Assembly: GCA_937934775.1 (NCBI GenBank)
Contig: CALGYL010000240.1
Location: 1-19,891, forward strand
Source of the DNA: an uncultured Clostridia bacterium
Lineage (GTDB): Bacteria > Bacillota > Clostridia > Christensenellales > Aristaeellaceae
Reading direction: 5' to 3'
Length of the DNA: 19,891 bases
Of the stretch, positions 15,609 through 19,891 are shown in pieces. The position numbers and the translations under genes are program-made. Positions within the stretch are counted from its first letter, which is position 1. Each line of letters begins with the position of its first letter. The notes under the pieces were generated by a model that was not told where the DNA came from, made no database searches, and saw nothing but the letters and a program-made list of their open reading frames with translations.

Positions 15609-15926
15609 TCATTTCCTCCATTCGTACTTGTCCCGGTATTGGGGGGAGCCGTATTCCGCGAGCATCTCGCCCAGAACCTTGGCCTGGTGAGCATCGCCTG
15701 CCTCCACCAGCTGGGAGAGGACCTGCTGCTGTTCCTCACTCAGGAGGTTTCGATGCGGATGGTACCAATCCGCGACTTTCACGCAGCCGCCGTTCCCGCG
15801 CTGGGTGATCAGGGGGTGATCGACCGTAAGGACGGTGATGTCTGTGCGGATCGTGCGGTCGGTAACGCCCAACTCACCCGCCAGCTGGCGCATTGTTTCG
15901 CGCCGCCTGGCGATCAGAATGCGCAT
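15609..15926 (-). CDS. HTH protein, DeoR/HTH_11-like, first gene of the replication block
   Basis: At least 105 residues. Residues 1-50 (MRILIARRRETMRQLAGELGVTDRTIRTDITVLTVDHPLITQRGNGGCVKV) form a winged helix of the DeoR/HTH_11 type; the rest is a helical tail (SEEQQQVLSQLVEAGDAHQAKVLGEMLAEYGSP). It probably regulates the leftward replication operon. Start is uncertain: family members usually begin about 10 residues earlier with M-S-x-x-ERRAxI. That segment, STNERRAEI, is present here but its first codon is GTA (15954-15956), 9 nt after a perfect Shine-Dalgarno. The coordinates given use the first ATG in frame, which lacks a good ribosome binding site. Confidence 0.75.
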   Translation of the reverse strand: MRILIARRRETMRQLAGELGVTDRTIRTDITVLTVDHPLITQRGNGGCVKVADWYHPHRNLLSEEQQQVLSQLVEAGDAHQAKVLGEMLAEYGSPQYRDKYEWRK

Positions 15927-16002
15927 GATTTCCGCACGCCGCTCATTCGTACTTACGGTCGATCACCTCCTTTTCCTTGGCTCTGGGGGCATGGTAACGG
16001 TC

Positions 16003-16026
16003 AAATAGGAAGCCTATTTTCCTATT
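16003..16026. promoter_or_regulatory. Operator-like repeats upstream of the HTH gene
   Basis: AAATAGG-3 nt-CCTATTT (16003-16019) is a perfect inverted repeat, followed by another CCTATT at 16021-16026. It sits in AT-rich DNA between the terminator and the HTH gene, where the replication operon promoter should be. No convincing -35/-10 pair was found, so the promoter itself is not called. Confidence 0.45.
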
Positions 16027-16056
16027 CAATAAGTCTTAACAAAACAAAATTGGGAC

Positions 16057-16115
16057 AAAAAAGGCCGGATGAGCTCGATGCACCCTCGATGGGGTGTCTC
16101 GAAGTTCATCCGGCC
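16057..16115 (-). terminator. Strong Rho-independent terminator after polymerase/zinc-ribbon unit
   Basis: On the minus strand GGCCGGATGA pairs perfectly with TCATCCGGCC (arms 16115-16106 and 16072-16063), with an inner CACCC/GGGTG stem, then six U (16062-16057). It ends the leftward transcript from 17.8 kb and separates it from the replication block. Confidence 0.92.
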
Positions 16116-16142
16116 ATTTGGTCACTCGATGCAGAATCTCTT

Positions 16143-16206
16143 CCCGCCATTTACGCGGGTATACGTTGTCGCCCTCTGCGACCGACCGCCGTAAGGCTTA
16201 TAGCCT
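16143..16206. repeat. Three small consecutive inverted repeats in the 3' region
   Basis: Within the 150-nt gene-free stretch after the zinc-ribbon gene there are AGGCT-3 nt-AGCCT (16194-16206), GTCGC-5 nt-GCGAC (16168-16182) and CCCGC-7 nt-GCGGG (16143-16159), followed by the terminator. They could make a structured 3' RNA. No tRNA or known RNA was recognised. Confidence 0.4.
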
Positions 16207-16265
16207 CACAGGACCGCTGTACGATGCCTTTGCTCGGTATGATCCTATTGGATTGTCATATAGGG

Positions 16266-16475
16266 CTATCCCTTTTCTGGCATATGTGTCTCCTCCGCAT
16301 CTCCACCCCAAGCCCGAGCCTGCAGCAAGAAATCCTTCGTGCAAGGGACGGTGACCAGCTTGTGACAGTTTGGGCATTTCAGCTTCATGACCGTGTTTTC
16401 GGGGGCTTCGGACACATCGAAGGCTCTTTTTCCGCAGTTGGGACAGGCCATTTTTTTCCAGCGCAACGATTCCAA
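16266..16475 (-). CDS. Com-like zinc-ribbon protein
   Basis: About 69 residues: LRWKKMACPNCGKRAFDV...VMKLKCPNCHKLVTVPC has two CPxC knuckles forming a rubredoxin-like zinc ribbon, resembling Mu Com translational regulators and small phage zinc ribbons. The start is debatable. ATG at 16508 overlaps the polymerase stop (ATGA), giving 80 residues, but an AGGAGG lies inside that stretch, 9 nt before TTG at 16473-16475, and the family-like sequence ESLRWKK starts there. I use the TTG. It is co-transcribed with the Y-family polymerase. Role unknown: nucleic acid binding is inferred from the fold. Confidence 0.75.
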   Translation of the reverse strand: MESLRWKKMACPNCGKRAFDVSEAPENTVMKLKCPNCHKLVTVPCTKDFLLQARAWGGDAEETHMPEKG

Positions 16476-16504
16476 TTTGGGGGACCTCCTGCGTTCGGTA
16501 TAGT

Positions 16505-17746
16505 TCATTGATACATTATTCCAGGCATCATGACTTCATGGACACCGTGTCCAGGTAGCTTGACGTCGCCCATCAAGGATGCCTGGATAATCGAGCGCTT
16601 CCCGAATCGCCTACGAATCTCTTCGATGGCCTCGTCCAGCTTCGCTCGACGCTCATGGCCGCCGGCGTCATCGAAGAAGGTCAGTTGCTCCGGTCGGTTC
16701 TTCGGAACCAGGTTGATCGCCCTCACCGTAACCGCGCGAACCGGAATCGACCAGTGGTAGCGCGCCACGAACAGCTCTCGCGCCTTACGTGCGATCTCCG
16801 TCGGGCTCTGGGTGGCCAACGGCATTTGGGCCTGATACTGTCGCCATTCCAACTTGTTGTCCTTGACCGTGATCTGCACACCCTTGGCGGCCAGTTCATG
16901 GATGCGAAGCTTATGCCCGATATCCTGTGAGAGTTCAAGCATCACCTTCCATGCCTCATCATTGTTTTCAAGGTCCGACGTGCAAGTGATCCCGTGTCCA
17001 ACGGACTTGATGGGGGAAATATAATCAGAAGGCATCACCCGGGAGGTATCCAGGCCGTTGGCAAAGATCCAGAGCGTCAACCCTGCTTTGCCGAACATCC
17101 GCCGGAGCATTTCGGGATCGGCGGCTGCCAAGTTCCCGATCGTAAGAATACGGGCCTTGATCAGCTCTTTGGTCGTCGCCCAGCCCGCAAAGAGAAGCTC
17201 TGATACCGACAGTGGCCATACGCTGTCCTTCCAGTTGGCCTCGTCCAGCACGATGATAGCATCCGGCTTTTTGAGATCGGAGCCCAGCTTCGCCAGGATT
17301 ATATTGAACGATACACCGATGGAGACCGTCAGGCCCAGCTCTTCTTTGACCGCCTTGCGAATGTCCTCCGCGATCTCCAGCCCGCTTCCCATAATCTGGC
17401 TGCCAGTCACGTCAAGCCAGCATTCGTCCATGCCATATGGCTCTACTTGATCGGTGTAACGATGATAGATCGCCTTCACGAGTTTCGAGTATTTCAGATA
17501 CTGATCGTACTGAGGCCGCAGCATGATCAGCTCTGGGCAGGCGCGCTTCGCCTCCAGGTTGGTCTGCCCGGTCTTGACCCCTACCTTTTTCGCCAGCTCC
17601 GATTTCGCCAACACGATACCGTGCCGCGTTTCGGTTGATCCGCATACCGCGACTGCCTTGCCCGTGAGTGACGGATCGAGCGTTCTCTCAACCGACGCAA
17701 AAAATGAATTGAGGTCGCTGAGCAGGATTATGCGCTGGCCGTCCAT
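16505..17746 (-). CDS. Y-family DNA polymerase (DinB/UmuC-like, phage UvrX type)
   Basis: 413 residues. Catalytic sites: D11 in LLSDLNSFFASVE and D107-E108 in YGMDECWLDVT. The first motif reads D-L-N, as in UmuC-type enzymes (D-V-N), instead of D-M-D. The middle region (VSIGVSFNIILAKLGSDLKKPD, helix-hairpin-helix LLFAGWATTKELIKARILTIGNLA) and little-finger domain follow. QLTFFD at 354-359 is a clear beta-clamp binding motif. It would copy past DNA lesions. AGGAGG lies 9 nt before the ATG at 17744-17746. It is driven by a consensus promoter divergent from the repressor, with a LexA-box-like site nearby, so SOS or prophage induction likely raises it. Confidence 0.94.
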   Translation of the reverse strand: MDGQRIILLSDLNSFFASVERTLDPSLTGKAVAVCGSTETRHGIVLAKSELAKKVGVKTGQTNLEAKRACPELIMLRPQYDQYLKYSKLVKAIYHRYTDQVEPYGMDECWLDVTGSQIMGSGLEIAEDIRKAVKEELGLTVSIGVSFNIILAKLGSDLKKPDAIIVLDEANWKDSVWPLSVSELLFAGWATTKELIKARILTIGNLAAADPEMLRRMFGKAGLTLWIFANGLDTSRVMPSDYISPIKSVGHGITCTSDLENNDEAWKVMLELSQDIGHKLRIHELAAKGVQITVKDNKLEWRQYQAQMPLATQSPTEIARKARELFVARYHWSIPVRAVTVRAINLVPKNRPEQLTFFDDAGGHERRAKLDEAIEEIRRRFGKRSIIQASLMGDVKLPGHGVHEVMMPGIMYQ

Positions 17747-17787
17747 GCGTATTTACCTCCTGTTCGGCAATTTCTAGAGATTCCCTG

Positions 17788-17816
17788 TTGACAAATATGA
17801 TTGTTTCGCTTATGAT
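17788..17816 (+). promoter_or_regulatory. Promoter of the repressor operon
   Basis: TTGACA (17788-17793), 17-nt spacer, TATGAT (17811-17816): a near-consensus sigma-A promoter reading right toward the XRE repressor, with a start expected near 17823. Confidence 0.88.
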
Positions 17817-17823
17817 GCGTGTA

Positions 17824-17837
17824 CGAACTGTCTTTCG
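17824..17837. promoter_or_regulatory. LexA (SOS) box-like site between divergent promoters
   Basis: CGAAC-TGTC-TTTCG differs at one base from the Gram-positive LexA consensus CGAAC-N4-GTTCG. It lies just downstream of the polymerase -10 and over the expected start of the repressor transcript. One mismatch in a short site can arise by chance, so this is a candidate only. Confidence 0.45.
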
Positions 17838-17848
17838 TGTTTATCGGA

Positions 17849-17877
17849 ATTATATCGAACGAGAGCGCAACTGTCAA
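17849..17877 (-). promoter_or_regulatory. Promoter of the Y-family polymerase operon
   Basis: On the minus strand TTGACA (17877-17872), 17-nt spacer, TATAAT (17854-17849): exact sigma-A consensus. Direct repeats TATCGGAA and TATCGAAC (11 bp apart) and several GTTCG-like words overlap it and may be repressor sites. Confidence 0.9.
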
Positions 17878-17908
17878 GACGAACGATGGCGAATCGGGGA
17901 GGTAGTTT

Positions 17909-18352
17909 ATGGAACTGGGCGAAAAGATCAAGGCAGCGCGGCTGGCAATCAAGATGTCTCAGATCGATCTGGCAAAGGCGATTGGCGTGACGCCACGCGC
18001 GATACAGTACTATGAGAGCGGTACTAAACAACCTAAGAATGCTACGACGGTCATCAAGCTGGCGAAGGCGTTGGGCGTCGGCACCGATTATTTCATGTCT
18101 ACCGAACAGCTGGAAATGGCGAATAAGCAGGATGAATTCCTGGAGACAGCCAAAGAGATGTACGGCTCTCGCGGAAAGGCCCAGGCTCAACTTCTTCTGA
18201 ACAGAACCGCCGCGCTGTTCGCGGGCGGCGACCTGGAGGAAGAGGATCAGGAGAACTTCATGCGCGCCATGACGGAGATCTATTTTGAAGCGAAAGAGAA
18301 GGCCCACAAGCGATATTCGCCCAAACAGTATCTGGAGGACGAGAAGCTCTAG
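17909..18352 (+). CDS. XRE-family phage repressor (cI-like)
   Basis: 147 residues. Residues 4-65 form a classic helix-turn-helix: LGEKIKAARLAIKMSQIDLAKAIGVTPRAIQYYESGTKQPKNATTVIKLAKALGVGTDYFM. The C-terminal part is helical (RGKAQAQLLLNRTAALFAGGDLEEEDQENFMRAMTEIYFEAK), with no LexA-like peptidase domain, so inactivation would come from outside. The next gene is an ImmA/IrrE protease, matching the ImmR/ImmA scheme of ICEBs1 and related prophages. GGGGAGG precedes the ATG. It is transcribed divergently from the polymerase gene and probably represses that promoter and autoregulates. Confidence 0.92.
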   Translation: MELGEKIKAARLAIKMSQIDLAKAIGVTPRAIQYYESGTKQPKNATTVIKLAKALGVGTDYFMSTEQLEMANKQDEFLETAKEMYGSRGKAQAQLLLNRTAALFAGGDLEEEDQENFMRAMTEIYFEAKEKAHKRYSPKQYLEDEKL

Positions 18353-18387
18353 GCTCGGCCGAATTCTATTCGGAAGGGGTGATCAGT

Positions 18388-18897
18388 GTGCAAGGGCACA
18401 TTTTCAGCGATGTTGCGAAATTGAAAGCCCGGTATGGGACGTCCGACCCATTTGAGCTGATCGAAGGGCGCGGGATTCAACTTCGCTTTAGGAACGACAT
18501 AGGGCGGCTGAAAGGATTCTACACGGTCCAATTCCGGGAAGAGTTTATCGTGCTCAACGAAAATATGAACGAGCGTGACCAGCGGGACGCCGCCGCACAC
18601 GAGTTGGGCCATGCGGTCTACGACCGGAAGGCGGCACAGGTTGCGCCGCTCAGGGATTTCATGCTTTATGACATGCGATCCAAGATGGAGTACCGTGCGA
18701 ATATGTTTGCGGCGGAACTTCTCATAGAAGATGCCCAGATCGTCGAAATGGTCGGGGAAGACCTGGACTATATGAGCATGTGCCATGCGCTGGGCTGCCA
18801 TCCGCAACTAGTCTGTTTCAAGCTGTATTCAATGATCCAGCGCGGATACAACTTCAGTATGCCTGATAGCCTGCGCAGCGATTTCCTCGCGAGATGA
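18388..18897 (+). CDS. ImmA/IrrE-family metallopeptidase (anti-repressor protease)
   Basis: 169 residues. HELGH at 71-75 is the zinc-binding, catalytic HExxH motif, and MEYRANMFAAELLI supplies the downstream ligand helix typical of ImmA/IrrE. In ICEBs1 the ImmA protease cleaves the ImmR repressor; here the repressor is the gene just upstream, so the same role is expected during induction. GTG at 18388 is preferred, with GGAAGGGG 8 nt upstream; GTG at 18379 would leave no room for the ribosome binding site. A perfect inverted repeat CCGAAT-3 nt-ATTCGG (18359-18373) lies in the short gap. Confidence 0.92.
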   Translation: MQGHIFSDVAKLKARYGTSDPFELIEGRGIQLRFRNDIGRLKGFYTVQFREEFIVLNENMNERDQRDAAAHELGHAVYDRKAAQVAPLRDFMLYDMRSKMEYRANMFAAELLIEDAQIVEMVGEDLDYMSMCHALGCHPQLVCFKLYSMIQRGYNFSMPDSLRSDFLAR

Positions 18898-18907
18898 GGT
18901 GGGCCGG

Positions 18908-19180
18908 ATGAACGACGCAAAGGTTTACGTAGATGTGGACGCCACGTTTGATAAGATTGGGCGCATGCTGCCCCGGTCGCTGGTCTGGGAGGATGGGCAG
19001 CGGTATGAAATCGAAAGGGTGACTTCCATACGGCCCGCTGCAGCAGTACGTGCCGGCAGCGGCGGAGATCGGTACACGATTATTGTTGAAGGAAGGGAGA
19101 AATGCCTGTTCTTCGAGCGGAGCGCGGATCTAGCCGGCAATCAACTCGGGAAATGGTTCGTAGAACGCAAAGCTTGCTGA
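18908..19180 (+). CDS. Small conserved protein of DNA-repair/prophage operons
   Basis: 90 residues from ATG at 18908, with AGGTGG just upstream. The pattern VYVDVDATFDKIGRMLPRSLVWEDGQRYEIERVTSIRPAAAVRAGSGGDRYTIIVEGREKCLFFERSA...KWFVERK looks like a compact beta-barrel. I recall similar proteins in Firmicutes next to Y-family polymerase genes, but know no function or family name. It is in the rightward operon between the metallopeptidase and the SLOG gene. Cytoplasmic; no membrane segment seen. Confidence 0.7.
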   Translation: MNDAKVYVDVDATFDKIGRMLPRSLVWEDGQRYEIERVTSIRPAAAVRAGSGGDRYTIIVEGREKCLFFERSADLAGNQLGKWFVERKAC

Positions 19181-19192
19181 GGGGGTATCAAC

Positions 19193-19726
19193 ATGATGAA
19201 CATAGTAAAGAAGAGATCGACGCTGAAGCGCTGCGCGTTCACAGGGTACCGCCCAGCCAAGATGCCCTTTGGGTATAACGAGGACAATCCTTCCTGCGTT
19301 GCGCTCAAGAAGGAATTGTATCAAAGGATCGAAAATCTGATAGGGCAAGGGTACGCGCACTTTCTGTCCGGTGGCGCGATGGCGACCGACACATGGGCTG
19401 CCGAGGCTGTTCTTGATCTTAGGGAAAAGTACCCTTGGATCGTGCTTGAGATGGTCAGCCCTTTTGACGGGCAGGCCGGTCGATGGAGCGCCGATTACAA
19501 GGCGCGCCATGATCGCCTGTTTGAAGAAGCTGATATTGTGACAATAATTAGCCACGAGTACACCAAGAGTTGTATGTTCCGTCGCAATCGGTATCTGGTG
19601 GAAAATGCGGACATGCTGCTGGCAGTTTATGATGGTCAGCCGGGCGGCACAGCAATGACCATCCAGTATGCAAACGATCTCGGCCTTCAAGTTCAATGTG
19701 TTTGCCCATGGCGTTTGAGTGCGTAG
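19193..19726 (+). CDS. SLOG-family protein (DUF1273/YpsA-like)
   Basis: 177 residues, with FTGYRP at 16-21, LSGGAMATDTWAAE at about 58-71, and MLLAVYDGQPGGTAMTIQYANDLG, all typical of the SLOG Rossmann fold of the DUF1273/YpsA group, which is thought to bind nucleotides or nucleotide-derived signals. GAGGGGG lies 7 nt before ATG at 19193; the second codon is also ATG. It is common in Firmicutes phages and mobile elements, where its role is not defined. Conserved binding residues look intact. It may act in a nucleotide-sensing or defence-related function, but that is inference. Confidence 0.85.
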   Translation: MMNIVKKRSTLKRCAFTGYRPAKMPFGYNEDNPSCVALKKELYQRIENLIGQGYAHFLSGGAMATDTWAAEAVLDLREKYPWIVLEMVSPFDGQAGRWSADYKARHDRLFEEADIVTIISHEYTKSCMFRRNRYLVENADMLLAVYDGQPGGTAMTIQYANDLGLQVQCVCPWRLSA

Positions 19727-19742
19727 AAAGGGGAGACCCATC

Positions 19743-19850
19743 ATGTGCGTCCGCTATTGTATTGAAGACGATGATGCGGTTGAAGAGTTGCGGGCAATCA
19801 TCCAGGAGGTTCAGCGCAAGCTGGACGAGCAGAATAAAGACCAGCTATGA
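19743..19850 (+). pseudogene. SRAP-like N-terminal fragment (35 codons)
   Basis: ATG at 19743 preceded by AAAGGGGAGA opens 35 codons ending in TGA. The protein starts MCVRYCIEDDDAVEELRAIIQEVQRK, closely like the start of Firmicute SOS response-associated peptidases (HMCES/YedK: MCGRY, with catalytic Cys2). Those proteins are about 200 residues, so this is a truncated remnant or a deliberately small protein; the usual Gly3 is Val. In the same frame a second stop (TAG) follows 11 codons later, before the window ends. SRAP crosslinks to abasic ssDNA, which would fit a repair-linked operon. Assignment rests on a short match from memory. Confidence 0.45.
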
Positions 19851-19891
19851 AAAGTCAAGGGATTGATTTGGGAGGGATAGACGGGAGATAA

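Noticed and set aside
15573..16511. 312-codon plus-strand frame across the terminator and control region
   Set aside because: Runs through a strong terminator hairpin and AT-rich control DNA; no domain; N-terminus lies antisense to the HTH gene.
5414..18374. Shared 12-mer ATTCTATTCGGA at 5414-5425 and 18363-18374
   Set aside because: Both are in control regions, but a shared 12-mer is expected by chance in 20 kb; no wider similarity.
1..19891. CRISPR array, tRNA/rRNA genes, insertion sequences, integrase or att sites
   Set aside because: Looked for regular repeats, cloverleaf-like segments, transposase or recombinase motifs and found none.

Overview
The window looks like the replication, lysogeny and packaging-entry part of a temperate phage or prophage of a GC-rich Firmicute, probably a clostridial lineage. 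The basis is the gene set (P27-type small terminase, Pol A, DUF2815 ssDNA-binding protein, DUF2800 Cas4-like nuclease, VapE-type primase/helicase, SNF2 helicase, VRR-NUC, XRE repressor next to an ImmA/IrrE protease), strong AGGAGG-type ribosome binding sites, frequent GTG/TTG starts and sigma-A-like promoters. No integrase, att site, structural gene, tRNA or CRISPR array is visible. Species cannot be fixed from this sequence.

Layout. A divergent control region at about 17.75-17.91 kb separates two arms. Rightward: XRE repressor, ImmA/IrrE metallopeptidase, a small conserved protein, a SLOG/DUF1273-like protein, and a 35-residue ORF resembling the N-terminus of an SOS-associated peptidase (SRAP). 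Leftward: a Y-family DNA polymerase and a Com-like zinc ribbon, ending in a strong terminator at 16.06-16.11 kb. A near-match to the Gram-positive LexA box lies between the two promoters.

Further left, all on the minus strand, is a compact replication block: HTH protein, unknown protein, S-adenosylmethionine synthetase, small 'rrp5'-like protein, DUF2800 nuclease, DUF2815 ssDNA-binding protein, DNA polymerase A, primase/SF3 helicase, a frame-disrupted YozE-like gene and an SNF2 helicase. A Phd/ParE-like toxin-antitoxin cassette with its own promoter and terminator sits between the helicase and the VRR-NUC gene. Then come two ParB-fold proteins, a late-transcription regulator with a sigma region 4-like C-terminus, HNH endonuclease, small terminase and a ParB-MTase fusion running off the left edge.

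Inferred workings. The XRE/ImmA pair would hold and release lysogeny. The leftward block copies DNA (PrimPol/SF3, SNF2, Pol A, SSB, nucleases). MetK may supply SAM to the methyltransferase. The sigma-like protein would switch on HNH-terminase packaging genes from a TATAAT-containing site that is followed at once by a terminator. Three minus-directed terminators inside this one-directional gene series, two of them abutting the next ribosome binding site, suggest control by readthrough or antitermination. The points most worth checking are that promoter-terminator pair, the YozE frame break, the perfect Shine-Dalgarno followed by GTA instead of a start codon, the 63-nt hairpin before the helicase gene, and the repeat-rich gap beside the primase gene.
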